Source: Plectrocnemia conspersa (taxonomy: Eukaryota; Arthropoda; Insecta; Trichoptera; Polycentropodidae). From it: a stretch of 64,000 nucleotides of DNA. The translations under genes were made by a program, and so were the position numbers. The DNA lies in contig VTFK01000142.1 of the NCBI GenBank assembly GCA_009617715.1, positions 310,001 through 374,000 on the forward strand, given 5' to 3'. The notes under the pieces were generated by a model that made no database searches, was not told the origin of the DNA, and worked only from the letters and a program-made list of their open reading frames with translations. Position 1 is the first letter of the stretch. Each line of letters begins with the position of its first letter. Positions 26,501-37,558 of this stretch are shown piece after piece.

Positions 26501-29367
26501 TGCTTCAAGATACATAAACTTACTAATATATTTGCTAGCATATTACAATAGTTATTAGGCCGACTTTAGCCTTTATATATATATTAGTTAAGTTGAGGAC
26601 AAACTTCTTAGACTTTTCCACATTTTTCTTGTGAAGAACAATGCCTTATCACTTATTATACTTTTTTTGTTACAGCGAGAACATAAAGATAAATGCCGAG
26701 CCCATGATACACTAGTCCGCGAATGCAAGGTGACTAAAGAAGAACTGGATCGGTACAGTGCAGCTCTGGCATTGCGAGACAGGTGCATCGTAGAGGCAGG
26801 TATGGAGCTGGTATCGGTCGAAGCACCCGAAGGCGGTGGAGTGAGTGCGGCGTTGGTATCTAGTGCTAGCAGAGAAGCTCTGGAGTCCGCCGGACAAGGC
26901 ACTCTAGGTATTGTTCGCTGTGTTCTGTGTGTTTAATTTGTAGTGATGATTATTGTAATAACTTTCAACACTTTAAATGTAGATGTACGGTTACAAAATT
27001 TGTGCTCCGAACGGAAGTCTCTCATGCAAGAAGTCCTGCAACTAAAACAACAGTTGGAGGAGGAGCGATCCAAGAAGAAAAACAACGTTAACAACTCGCA
27101 TAATGGTCCATCATATGGATCGGACAGTGATTCGGACTCATTTGAACATCAGAGTACGTATAAACTTTCCATTTATTTATTAATTTAAATAAACCCAAAA
27201 CATATTGCGTCCAGTCTCTGTTCTGATAAACCCATATCAACCTTCTATTTTTATTTTGTTTTGTTTTGTTACATCACTTCTTCCTGAACATTTGTTGTGA
27301 ACATAGTCTTCTTCTTGTTTCTACTATGGACTTGCGTGTCCCATATTTAATGAGACGTTTTAACTTATTTTGAACAGTGTGATGTGAAAAAATTATTCCT
27401 TTACTAGTGTTGGTCTAATTCAGTCTTTGTTAATACATTTTCATTTTAAAGATGCCCACTATTATTTCCAAGGGTTAATTATTGTTTTTCTTTTGCCGCA
27501 GGAGAAAATTCCAAGTTAGTCGCCGATTATAAATTTAGAGCAACAAAGGCCGAACAGGACGTGTTGACGCTGCAGGCGACAGTTGCACGTTTAGAAAGTC
27601 AAGTGATTAGATACAAAAGTGCCATGGAACAATCCGAAAAGATCGAAGACGAGTTGAAGTTCGACCGCCGAAAGTTACAGAGAGAGGTAATTTTTATCTT
27701 TAGAATTTGACTTACTACATACTGTAAAATTGAAAGATTAGTTTTGCCATTGGAGTATCTTTGACCTTAAATTGAAAGATCGAGGTTATCGTTAAACATA
27801 AAATATAATTTTGTCAAAAATATTTCCATGGCCAAAGTAGATCGAGTATATGGTTAATTTAGACATTAGAGAATGTATAAATATAATCAAACGATCATGA
27901 TGCAATTCCTGATACTGCGTTTCAGGAGAGCGGGGATGTTGACTTCTGGAAAGACTGGAACAATGATTAATATTCCATTTCAGGGGTATCTTAGAACACT
28001 TTTAATTTGTGTATCTCGAGACTACTAGTGCAACCGACTTTTGAATGATAAATTGTTAACATAGCATCGTGTTATGACTAATTCCTGTGCCGTTCAAACG
28101 TATCTACTATACTGCGAAATGTCCTTTAGTCCATAATTAGTTAACACCTTCGGTCAGTTTTTACCCCTTATTCATTTGACTTTTTTTATTATAGATGTGT
28201 AATGCAGAGGAACGCATTAGATTACTGGAAGCTAACGAATTAGCTTTGAAGAAAAGCTGCAAACGATTGCATGAGTTTAGATATTATAACTTGTATTAGC
28301 CGATTTTGGAGATTCAGGGTTAAAATGTATTCACCGCAACTGGTGTTATTTTATTTATTTTTGTGTGATTTTTTTTCATGTTCAACCCTTGATTTTTTAT
28401 TAATTAAGTTCATCTGTAATTTTCACAAGTTTTTTTTTTACCCCTTTACGATGTTTCTAATATACAATATTATTATTTGATACTAAATACATAGTTGTTT
28501 ATATAATACCACATGTACTATATGTCCAAATGATCGTTATTATTCATTGTTTATACACATCTCATAGATATAAATCGAAACTAGCTTCGTTCAATATAAA
28601 TATATGCAAATACGAGGAGTCTTTAAAACTGTTGCATATTAACAATCTTCGAGCTTTGCTATTTGTAAATCTTATCGATTTTTAGCTTAACTTTTTTATG
28701 ATGTATATATCTGAGAAGAATAATGTCACGCGAGTCCTTGAAGCTTAAAGCACACAATAATCAAACAGTGTGTAATATAAGGTATGCCAAAAGTACACTA
28801 ATAATTTGCAATAAAAATAACTCGACTTTTTTATTCATCATAAAATTTTACAGATTTAAAAGAAAAAATCATAAAAAAATTTAATTGAATGTCTAATTAC
28901 TTTTTTGATAAAGGTTTGTTTTTAGCTGAAAAGTGTAGCCCAGGTTTCAAAACGATTCTTAAACCAATTCAAGAGTCCTTCGACTATGCGTTTTATTTAT
29001 CTCTGGAGTAGGTTTATACCCACTTCTTTGAGCTATGTCAAAAACTTCTTATATTATTACTAAAATTTAAAAGTAAATGTCTTTTGGCATACCTATATAT
29101 TTGCTATATATAAAAACCAGCTTCAATAATTGACTAACGTGTGAAATCATCGTTGATCACATATTTTTGTATATAAATTCATACATATAACTTTGATGAT
29201 TTCTTTCCTCACTAATAATCCTTAAATAAATTAACGTTGTATTGATGGATTTTCAGTCTCGAGAGGCGCAGAACAGAGTTGAAGAGTTGGAAACAGAAAA
29301 TAGCCACTTGAACAAGCGTCTTGACAAGCTGAAGAACGCGAAGTCGGCGCTCCTCAAAGAGCTTTGA
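9185..29367 (+). CDS. LRRFIP1/2-like protein (leucine-rich repeat flightless-interacting protein homologue)
   Basis: Coiled-coil protein of the LRRFIP family; vertebrate members bind Flightless-I and act in actin regulation and Toll/Wnt signalling. Eight coding exons: 9185-9265, 25036-25165, 26039-26199, 26269-26415, 26676-26907, 26983-27153, 27502-27686 and 29257-29367, all phase-consistent, 405 aa. Exon 1 gives an N-terminus with [13 protein letters not shown] that runs into [20 protein letters not shown], the family's hallmark start. A Ser-rich linker follows (exon 3), then a long coiled coil beginning [14 protein letters not shown] and ending RRKLQRE plus [18 protein letters not shown], matching the vertebrate C-terminus. 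Exon 1 begins after an acceptor at 9155, so 5' untranslated exon(s) lie upstream. Intron 1 is about 15.8 kb. Alternative first and last exons are listed separately. Confidence 0.9.
10506..10689. mobile_element. Fold-back (palindromic) MITE
   Basis: Two arms of about 80 bp are inverted copies. The left arm runs through CAATAGGAGGGCGCAAAA, CTTCTCAGAAGTCAAAAA and CGTCAAAAGCAATAAAAT to 10590. The right arm starts ATTTTATTGCTTTTGACG and ends CTCCTATTGG and AATCGGTTT. The loop is only about 17 bases. A partial copy of the right-arm core (ATTTTATTGCTTTTGACGTG) lies at about 10815-10840. No coding capacity. Confidence 0.85.
11437..11445 (+). CDS. Possible alternative first coding exon (Met-Val-Lys) of the LRRFIP-like gene
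   Basis: A TATA-like TATATAG at 11390 is followed about 45 bases on by ATGGTGAAG directly against a donor GTAGGC (11446). The split is phase 0, so splicing to the exon at 25036 would give [12 protein letters not shown]. The surrounding 300 bases are richer in GC than the intron average. This is inference only; a three-codon exon cannot be proven from genomic sequence. Confidence 0.2.
11830..12830 (+). pseudogene. Degenerate mariner-type (IS630/Tc1-mariner superfamily) transposase
   Basis: Broken by several stops and frameshifts. Recognisable blocks in order: [19 protein letters not shown] and LWRILHL (DNA-binding/linker part, 11960-12110), [20 protein letters not shown] (about 12270-12335), [19 protein letters not shown] followed by QDGAH (around the second catalytic aspartate, about 12430-12460), and the C-terminal [10 protein letters not shown] (about 12658-12690). 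The last 150 bases are shared with the copy at 16860-17050. Not functional. Confidence 0.85.
13420..13870. other. GC-rich island of unknown nature in the LRRFIP intron
   Basis: About 450 bases with GC content well above the surroundings and open frames on both strands. The plus strand has frames of 148-165 codons. The minus strand has a frame containing [19 protein letters not shown] that continues into a run of glutamates encoded by a CTT repeat (13455-13470). I recognise no domain. The minus frame, interrupted by a stop near 13658, has a faint look of the C-terminal end of a non-LTR retrotransposon ORF2, but I would not assert this. Confidence 0.3.
16790..17070 (+). mobile_element. Internally deleted mariner-family copy
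   Basis: The 5' untranslated part (AGTATCAAATG, AACAACACATTTACGAAATG) matches the segment before the transposase start at 38275-38305. It is fused directly to the transposase C-terminal end and 3' tail (GATCGGCTGCTGCAAAAGG, TCTAAAGGCGGCCATTTAAT) that is also found at 12640-12790. The central coding part is missing. This is the structure of a non-autonomous deletion derivative. Confidence 0.8.
21787..21917. repeat. Dispersed repeat, copy 2 (partner of 5875-6003)
   Basis: Same order of blocks as the copy near 5.9 kb, in the same orientation, ending GGCGCCGATATTCTTAACAA; the flanks differ, so the homology is limited to this unit. Confidence 0.75.
23461..23542. repeat. AT microsatellite, about 41 units
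   Basis: 82 bases of uninterrupted AT dinucleotide. Confidence 0.97.
24703..24972 (+). CDS. Alternative first coding exon of the LRRFIP-like gene
   Basis: An open frame from ATG 24703 (context ATCATGG) runs 90 codons to a donor AAA|GTACG at 24972/24973 in phase 0. That matches the phase of the next exon at 25036, only 63 bases away. It encodes an acidic, low-complexity N-terminus ([15 protein letters not shown], then [14 protein letters not shown]) ahead of AEARLAARR. The same frame is open upstream to 24607 but has no earlier ATG. Used this way it gives a 468-residue isoform with its own promoter downstream of the 15-kb intron. An intron-retained reading stops at 25015. I do not recognise a domain in it. 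Confidence 0.65.
27926..27970 (+). CDS. Alternative terminal exon of the LRRFIP-like gene (short acidic-aromatic tail)
   Basis: An acceptor TTTCAG at 27925 is followed, in the phase set by the exon ending at 27686, by 14 codons [14 protein letters not shown] and a stop at 27968-27970. Splicing to it would replace the last 36 residues of the coiled coil by this tail. The composition (Asp, Trp, Phe) is unlike intronic noise, but expression is unproven. Confidence 0.45.
   Translation, partial: ESGDVDFWKDWNND
28195..28299 (+). CDS. Alternative terminal exon of the LRRFIP-like gene (second coiled-coil end)
   Basis: An acceptor TTATTATAG ends at 28194. In the phase carried from 27686 the exon reads [20 protein letters not shown], then SCKRL, and stops at 28297-28299. 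Its heptad pattern parallels the canonical last exon ([22 protein letters not shown]), including shared A, R, L, E, L, K and L positions, so it looks like a duplicated, mutually exclusive version. No usable donor precedes the stop, so it must be terminal. Confidence 0.55.
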   Translation: MCNAEERIRLLEANELALKKSCKRLHEFRYYNLY

Positions 29368-29502
29368 CCTTGAGTAGTTTGATTCCGAAAATGTCAATAT
29401 TCGGAGCAACACAATGGGTGTGATACAACTATGGTATTATACATATATATATATTATTATTATTAACATAATATTTTTGTATATTTATATAGAAGATAAT
29501 CA

Positions 29503-29508
29503 AATAAA
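29503..29508 (+). terminator. Poly(A) signal of the LRRFIP-like gene
   Basis: AATAAA in CAAATAAATATTC, about 135 bases after the canonical stop; GT-rich sequence (GTGTCATGTAAGTCGTGTAG) follows. Further AATAAA motifs near 30030 may give longer transcripts. Confidence 0.55.
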
Positions 29509-29509
29509 T

Positions 29510-32500
29510 ATTCACGCGTGTCATGTAAGTCGTGTAGATTTTTCAATTTTGTACAGTGGAGAGCTATTATTATAATAAACTATTATAATCGTATCGTAAA
29601 AGTCTCTCAGTTTGTTTATATATAGAAAAGGGCTGACACGTTATTATGGATATATAGCGAATGTTTTATGTGATTAATATTTGTATATTTGCGCTTATAT
29701 GTTGTTATATTATTATTATAAATATAGATTAGGAATATAAAAGCAAAGATAATATTCTGAAAATTTAAAATATATCAAAACTAGCATATTTTAATAGATC
29801 AATATTATTAATTTGTAAAGAACATCCACTATTTAAAATGACTTGAGTTAAAAAATTAAAGATTGCTGTCTTGCTTTTATATTCCCTTGAAAAATATTTT
29901 TGGTTTGGTTTTTTTTAACTATTAACTGTTTCAGCGCCATTACGACTACTTTACTTTTATACTTTAATTTCGGTTAATTTACATATGTTTTATTGTTAAG
30001 TAATATTAATTTTTAACCAATGTAACATAATAAATATATATTATATACTTAAGTTATTCTGTTTATATTTATTATTATATTATATACTATATGATTGTAA
30101 CGAAATGCCGATATGAGAAATGTGTATCTCCGATGTCATACATCCTCAATTCTAATTCTGAGGATTCACATATATGTATATTGTACATGTTTGTGTATTT
30201 TTTAATCGTCCTGTAGGGATGCAATTTGCCAATATTGTAATACATGCGCCGGTAGTTAATTATCGTAAAATCATGGCTGTGCCTATTTACATCATGTTGA
30301 TATAATATATTTGAAACAAACTATTCCAGTGCTGTGCAGTTATAAGACAAATTAAAGAAACGCTTTTAACAATCAAAACAAAAAAGACTGCCGATTTTTA
30401 GAACTGTATATTTGAGCGGTTATTTATTCTAAAAATAGTGTCAATTGTTCGGCTCAAAAAAAAAAATAATGCCTATTTAATCTGTGGTATTTTATTCTAT
30501 CTTACACGTTTGCGTAATGAAAAGCTTATATTAAGTAACACGTATTGTATGTGTATATATATATATTTGGCTAGTGAAACGTTGATTTGTGTATGCAATT
30601 GTAAAATATGCAATTTTCGGATGTGTATGTATTAATGAATAGGAACAGAGACGAACTGGAGATCTTATGGACTATATGTACTTGTGAAGTATATTTAGGG
30701 ATATATTGCTTCTGATTCTGATAAAATTAAACAATATATGAAAACAACATTTATGGCTAAAAATTGAAGTCCACGGAAATAAGTTCCTTATTACGTTTTG
30801 CCAACATTTCAAAGCAATTTAAATGTTATTACTTGTACAGCTTTTAATTCAATCGATTGCATGATTATTTGGAATAGATGCATGAAAAATCATACAAAAT
30901 TTTATTTTATTACTTTGAAGCATAAGTATGTGAAATATAATGTTTAAAATATACATACTAATCAATTCCAAAATGTCAATAATAACGCAAAATTTATACA
31001 TGGAATTGAACTGTGAGTTTATAAAATAAAAATAAGTATGTTAGGATATGGCTGTAAGGTATGGGATTAGCATCAGGATACATGTATTATTTCAAAAATC
31101 CTGATTATCGTCACATATGGGTATTTGGTAAGACATCTTCGGGCAATTTATGATTTTCACAGATTTAATTAAAACTATTTTTAATGCATTCAATTTATTT
31201 ACCATTCATATGTTATCTAAATATCCAGTGAAATATCAACAAAGTCCTTCTTTCCAATAATCTGCCATATGGAAAGTATTACCTCTAGGTCGTCTCTGAG
31301 TAGGAATATATAAAAACGATCGTATTGTTGTAGAATTCTATATATTTATTTACAAAATACACACATATGTACAAGGATTTGGCCGTGAAAGCAATTTTTG
31401 GCCATTTTGCAATTTTATTTATACACATACCGTGAATAATATATACACTTCGGTCGGACATGTAATATTTTTTTTTTTAATTCGGTGCTGATTGTAATTT
31501 TATTAACACACGTATCCGTACATTGAAATTTATTTACAAATCTAACCAAACTGTTTCGGCGTACATGTGAAGATTCTAATAAACTTGACAATGAATTTAT
31601 CATTATTCAGTCTTTTATTTTTGCAAAATTATACGTCTCGCTCTCGCCAAGGGAAAACCAGAGGTTCTGTCTATAAAATCACTAGTTAAATAGAAAATAA
31701 TCCTAGCAAGTGGCAGCTCATGAAAGGAAGCTGTGTAATTTTGAAATAATAAATTATCTATATTTTTAGGTACTTTTCTGTCATCGGAGGCCAAATATTC
31801 TGACTAACGCTCACTCGTTTGCACCTTACCTTTAAGATACAATTATAAATGACATGTGAAAGTGGCCAAAAACATTTTTCTACATAAATACTTTTTTTAA
31901 GGTTAGGTACGACCGAGCGTTGGTCAGAACATTTAGGCTCCGATTATAGGAAAGTATCATTTTTTATACTATATGTATTTAAAAATTAATTGTGATTTGA
32001 AAAAAATAGCTCATTACCTAAATAAACTCACGAGCCACAACTGAGCCTAGTTATATATAATAGAAAGCAACCAGTCAATAAAATCATTATAAAATTTTAG
32101 AATAACAAAATGACTCAATACTTAATGCACAACTATTCTCAATCTTAATAAAAAACATATCGATACAGAAACAAGCTCATATTCAATGTCTTATTACATT
32201 ACATTTATTATTATATATAAAAAAAATGTTTTAGTTCCATAATGACTATGATAACTGATATATTTTCACAAAAATCTTTTGATAACAAAATTTTAATTAA
32301 ACCATTCTATTCCTCTGAATGTGAGGAATACACATACGGGAATACAATGATCAGAACCTCTAGTACAAATTTAAGTCTCGGCTTTATTAAATCAATCAAA
32401 TTAGCATAATTAAAAACGAATGTCTGTCTGTGACTTGATAATAAAACAAAAATTCTTATAAGAATACTGCATATATTCTATGGCAGTATCTTTATCTGCT

Positions 32501-33091
32501 GGTCTACAAAAATTGTGTACGAATAAGTAATCCACTGTGTTGAAACTAAATTTCCATATACACATATGTGAATGCTATCTGTCAAATGACAATTAAAAAC
32601 ATAGATTAGGCATATAGAAGTTAGATGAGAAAAATATTCGACAGAATTTATGAATATAGGTGGCGCATTAGAAGCTTTTTAGTATTTATCAGAAGACTGC
32701 TGAAAAAAATATTTTAAGTGGTTGAATGATGATGGTTGCCAGTGAAACTAGATTTGAAGGTAGTTGTAGTTATTGAGTGGTGTTTAATTGACTGATTTCA
32801 ATAACATTACCATGAATAAATAAATAATATTGACATTTGATTAATAATCGTCAAGATAGCGTAAAATTACACATAAAATATATACAGAACTGAATAAACA
32901 CGGATCACTTATTTGTACACCCGCCACAAAAGTCATAGGTCGATATGCTATTTTACGGAAGCGCAATCGCGTTCCGTCACTTTCCCCATACCCCCCAATA
33001 GTAATAAATTATTGATAAAAAATATGGATTTGTACAATGCTTAAATTTACATTTATAAAAACTAGATAGCGGGCCAGTTAAACACGTCACG
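29510..33091. other. Intergenic region between the LRRFIP-like gene and MED19
   Basis: AT-rich DNA with only short open frames and no recognised motif. It contains the 3' tail of the LRRFIP-like gene, one TA-flanked MITE (31771-31956) and the downstream part of MED19. Nothing else seen. Confidence 0.6.
31771..31956. mobile_element. TA-flanked MITE with about 60-bp terminal inverted repeats
   Basis: The left end TACTTTTCTGTCATCGGAGG, then TTCTGACTAACGCTC and ACCTTACCTTTAA. The right end inverted reads TACTTTCCTATAATCGGAGC, then TTCTGACCAACGCTC and ACCTAACCTTAA. TA at both outer edges suggests a Tc1/mariner-type target duplication. No coding capacity. Confidence 0.85.
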
Positions 33092-36000
33092 TCACCCGTT
33101 CGAGTGCTGCGATGGCGTCAACCCGCCTTGATGCTCGGGGCTGTGCTTCTGCTTTTTCCTCTTCTTTTCCTTTTTCCGTTTCTTCCGCTCCTTTTCCTCA
33201 TCATGCCGCTTCTGTTTCTTATGTTTCTTCTCGTGAGTATCTTGCCCAACGGCGTCTAAAACGGTGGAAAAAGTATATGAATATAAGACATACTAAGAAA
33301 TTAAAGATATTGAGAATTTTCTAAAAATATATCAAACTAATAAACAGCACACTTTGTATGATGCGCTTTCTGAGTTTTGAGAAAAAATTGGGGTTAGACA
33401 AGGAGACACATTGTTCATCTGTATATACATTTTTATACCGTAAGTACCCGTAAACTCAATTATAGGAGTTGTATATACATCACAAAAGTATGCATATGCA
33501 TCTCCACTATTAACCATAGACCATATCCCTCTTTCTTTTTAATATATTGTTTCAAACGTAACACTTATAATTTTGTTTATAATGTCAGATTTATTAGAAA
33601 TGGCAGTAAATTTCTTACCGGTAATTTGAGCTTCTTGACTCATCGGTCCGCCCTCTTTATGCTTATGCTTTTTGTGTTTGTTCTTGTGCTTTTTCACCGG
33701 CGCTGTGTTTATATATCTGTACTGCTCCGGCAACGGACCCGGGTGCAATCTGAAGCCGGCTAATTGAGCACTCGTCAACGGGAGCAGTTCTTTGCCACCG
33801 ATTGGAGGTTTATCTATGACGGAACGAAGAGTGCTGTTGTCCTGTTGGCCCGGCCCGTCCACGATTCCGGGCAGGTTCGGTAAGAAGGAAGACAGTTGCT
33901 CTTTGAGTTTTTTGCCACTGAACTTGCTGTATGAGTGCTCCAAGCCGTAGTATGCCATCAAGTTGGTGGCGCCCGTTAGTTCGCATTCCGCTGAAAGGTA
34001 AGAAATATACATCATAGTAAATTTGCCAATGACATATCAAAATACACCGAAATATATTTAGTGGGAAATTTAACACTTAACTAACGGGTCAGGTAGTACT
34101 CACCAGTCACGATCGCTTATGGTAATCCACAGTACAGATTGAATCTACCTTTTTGATCCCTGATGTATAATGATGGGTTCTGTAGTGTCTACCCGCAAAA
34201 ACTAAAACTTATTGTGCTGCTATTTATGGAATGAATGTTTGAATTATATAAAAAAATTATGACTTTGAATAAAGATCGTAAAATCACAACATAATTTATA
34301 AGGGGAAAAATAATTCAAGATTTAATAGGGATAGATATTTCTTAAAATTCTAAAGCTATCATAATTTTTCTGTTAATTTTGCGTTGCGCGAAATAATCGT
34401 AAAACTGCCGGTTGTCATGCAGTAGACGGCGAAAATGCGACTCGTTGATTAAGTCTATCTGAACAAAACGATTCGTTTAAGTTTGTTGTCTTTGAATTTA
34501 TTTTAATATTTATTGACATAAATGCCAAAAAAAAATTGAAGAATAATCTATTTGTATCATTATCTGTGAGCAGAAGGATCGAGGAAGTGAGAAGGAGGTT
34601 TTAAAGCACTGTAAATCACTTTCAGAATAAAATAAAAAACTGGAATGAGCTCAGTAACACCGAGACTGGACACTTGAAGATTGGACGAAAATCATTTGGA
34701 CCGATGAATTAAATATTAAATAAATTGGACGTTGAAGATTCCGAAAGGAACATCTTAATGATAGCATAGTACATATGTCCAAGTTGTTGCCTTATTAGAC
34801 CAAGTGAGAATTTAAATTCAAGTTATGGTTAAAAAAAAAGCAGGGACAAAAAAAGCATTTCAGATTTTTATTGCTTTTAATTTTTATTGTAAGTCCATTG
34901 CTACTCTTTCAGAAAATAAATGTAAAGCTTTGACAATCATCTTAAGGAATATCTGCAGTATGAATTAAATCTATATCCAAAATCACTATTTGAAAATGCT
35001 GGCTTGCGAATATTGAGCTGGATAAGGATAATGTAACATACATCATCGATGGTGGATTTCTTCTGTATTGCATCGTATGGAGCAAAGATGGTACTTTAAA
35101 ACGCCAACTATTTGCAAAGGCATTTCAGTTCAAATATTGTTGTTGTGTTCAATGCTTACTCATACTACAGTAAAAACATAAAAGCAATAGAGCAGTTGAG
35201 ACGAACCGCTGATTGTGCTGATCAGCCAAGAAAAGTTTTTATTGAACCGGTGCAATAAAAAAAAGATTATTGGAACGCTTATTGAGCAATTAAAAACTGC
35301 TAACATGGCTACAAATCAAGCCAAATATGATGCTGATGTCATCATCGAAACAGCCATTGCAGAATCTGAACAACAAAAAACCGCCATCATCGTTGTAGAA
35401 GATATTGATCTGCTGGTTATTTTAATAGGACGAACCTAATCACATCAGCAAGAATTATTTTAAAGGAAATGTGGAGACACGCATGTATTCGTCTAAAAGC
35501 TTCGACAAATATTCTCATTCAAATCTTGAGCATTCCACAGGAACAAGTTCACTTTCTCCATCAAATGCTTTTGATGGAGAAAGAGAACTTGTCCCTGTGG
35601 TTGTTGATCTTTTAGAATCAAATGTGACGAAAAACGAGGAAGACAATGATTCAGAAATTCAATTTGGGCGACCAGAAAAAGAGGAATCTTGAGACGCATT
35701 CAGAGGTGGACCGAGTAGCTTTTGATACCATTCACTAGGAGGTTGTTCAAATAATTACATTGATACAACATGAACTAGGCCTACACTGTCTAAATAAAAA
35801 CGCACCTTACAGTTTACCTCAAAGGTGGTGTGGACATGAATGTATTTAAAATATTAATCTTTTAATTATTATTCTCATAAATTTATTATTTATAAATAAT
35901 AATATTTTTACTACATAATTAACTTTGTAAAGTGTACCACGCGTCTGGCTCTGTAGTTTACATAGCGTTATCCTATAAACAGATGCGCGCTTCCTGCTCT

Positions 36001-37558
36001 TAATATTAATATTTCGAAAACGGTCAATCATAAGAAGAAACGAAGTTAACCAAACCTGTAGAAAATTTTATGCTCTGAGATTTATTTATCTATGCTGAAT
36101 CCCATCTTTGCAATGAATTTGAAGCATCTTATAGAGATCGATTTGAATATTTTCAAATAGTAGTTGGCCAAGGTTTGATTCTTGCGAATCATGAACAACA
36201 AATTGTCGACAATTCTCTGAGCAGTTACAAATCTGATAGCTTGAGAATGATTCAGATCGAATGGTACACTTTAATAAAAGCATATTGAGAGATTTATCAG
36301 ATCTTTTGTGAATGTCAGAAAATTGGTGTCAATAGAAGGTGTAGGTTTATATCCGTATTGTTGATCAATTAGAAAGTGGTTACAGTGATTGAAAAGATAT
36401 CTATGTAGAACGATTTGGAACAATTCTAAGCTGTACGTCTTATATAGGAAGTATAGAATTGTAGCATAGTAAAAAATACTAACTCGGTTTTATTATTAAA
36501 ATAACGGCATCTTGATGGATAACGGAATGGATTATTTCTGCCTGAATTTACAATTGGTGTTTATTAAATTTTGAAACGCATTTTCTTCATTCAATAAAGT
36601 TGATTTTATTCTAGGTAAGTAAACTTCATATTATAACTTGGTTCTGGTATGAATTAATGGTGTTCCGGCAGTTCCATATTTTGTAACCAGTGAATGTTCG
36701 GAACGGTTGATGACGCTCGATTTATATAAATTTAACAAATATGGAACAGTGTACCTAGCCAATCAATGACTGGTATATAAGAAGTTTAGTCGTTTAATAG
36801 CGAACTTAAACAATCTTTCAACAACCCGACTTGGCGGCTTCCACCCTCTTGAATAGAGACGGCGTTTTCGCATATACATATATTTGTAATATGAGAATCT
36901 GATCAAAGCAATTCATTGGTAGAGAATTAATTTTTAATTCAGGTCACCTACAATCAAAACGTTTTCATATTTGCGTAAACAAATTCGCGGAAAACTGTGT
37001 ATTCCCAACAAATATAAATAATATATGCATGTTTTTATTGCTTTACAGCGAATCGCTTAGGTCAGCGCATCAGCGCGACAAATAATATCAGATTATATTA
37101 TTTATTGCTCGTTTATTTGGTATCTATTATTGGCCCTGATTAGTCATGAACTGTAAAGAAAATGTTTACTACTTTTGTGACCAACGGCATATAATGATGC
37201 TGTCAATGCTGATGATAATTTAGGTTAACAGATTTCCAACGGCAATTCAATATCTAATCTGTTCTAGCGTTATTCAAAATCGAAAAACGTTTTTAATTTT
37301 CAGTACTTATACTAAATACAACACATTGAATGTATAAAAGTTGAGTTTAAAAATTGTAAAAAAAATATGGTGCGTCTTACCCGGGGGCTCCTTCATGAGG
37401 TAGAAAGGACCCGAGTGAAGGATGGAGGGGTTCTTGCCGAGCGAGATGGTAGTCTTGAGGGTGCCGGACGAATCCTGGCGGGCGACCTGCGGCGAGCGCG
37501 CGCCCCTCGGGGACGACTTGGGCGAGTAGGGCTCGCCCTTCCTGAACGGCTCGCCCAT
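33092..37558 (-). CDS. MED19: Mediator of RNA polymerase II transcription subunit 19
   Basis: Head/hook subunit of the Mediator complex linking transcription factors to RNA polymerase II in the nucleus. Three coding exons on the minus strand: 37558-37381, 33990-33619 and 33255-33092, with phase-consistent GT-AG junctions, 237 aa. Exon 1 holds QDSSGTLKTTISLGKNPSI and GPFYLMKEPP, strongly conserved in insect MED19. Exon 2 continues with ELTGATNLMAYYGLEHSYSK, KPPIGGKELLPLTSAQLAGF and RLHPGPLPEQYRYI, then a basic HKNKHKKHKHK tract. Exon 3 is a Lys/Arg-rich tail (KKRKKEKKRKKQKHSPEH). The ATG at 37558 is the only one in frame; further upstream frame begins with GTG. The first intron (about 3.4 kb) is packed with relics of mobile elements. 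Confidence 0.96.
34667..34720 (+). pseudogene. Tc1-type transposase fragment in the MED19 intron
   Basis: A short stretch reads WTLEDWTKIIWTDELNIK, matching the region around the first catalytic aspartate of Tc1 transposases (W-x-D-E). Stops lie on both sides. Too short to be sure of the subfamily. Confidence 0.5.
34960..35695 (+). pseudogene. Degenerate repeat-encoded protein with PIN-like blocks
   Basis: Three collinear fragments in shifting frames. The first is NVTYIIDGGFLLYCIVW (about 35030-35085). The second is LISQEKFLLNRCNKK through YDADVIIETAIAE to EDIDLLVILIG (35215-35435). The third is ETRMYSSKSFDKYSHS (35474-35525). The order and the D-D-L-L signatures match a PIN-domain-like protein family that occurs in many near-identical copies in aphid and other insect genomes and is probably spread by mobile elements. 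Multiple stops make this copy non-functional. Family assignment is from memory of motif style, not a search. Confidence 0.5.
35535..35600. repeat. Near-perfect 66-bp palindrome
   Basis: The left arm CCACAGGAACAAGTTCACTT then TCTCCATCAAA is matched by the inverted right arm across a loop of about 4 bases (TGCT region at 35567). Only two or three mismatches occur in about 31 pairs. It lies inside the PIN-like relic, just past the SSKSF block. Confidence 0.92.
36686..37135 (-). repeat. Repeat copy A, inverted relative to copy B (38818-39165)
   Basis: The reverse complement of this interval matches 38818-39165 in order: ATACCAAATAAA, ATAATATAATCTGATATTAT, GCGCTGATGCGCTGACCTAA, GCGATTCGCTGTAAAGCAAT, then TTGAAAGATT, the TATATA block and ACCGTT. 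Copy A has about 140 extra bases near 36870-37010. It lies just downstream of MED19 exon 1 in gene orientation (inside intron 1). Confidence 0.8.
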
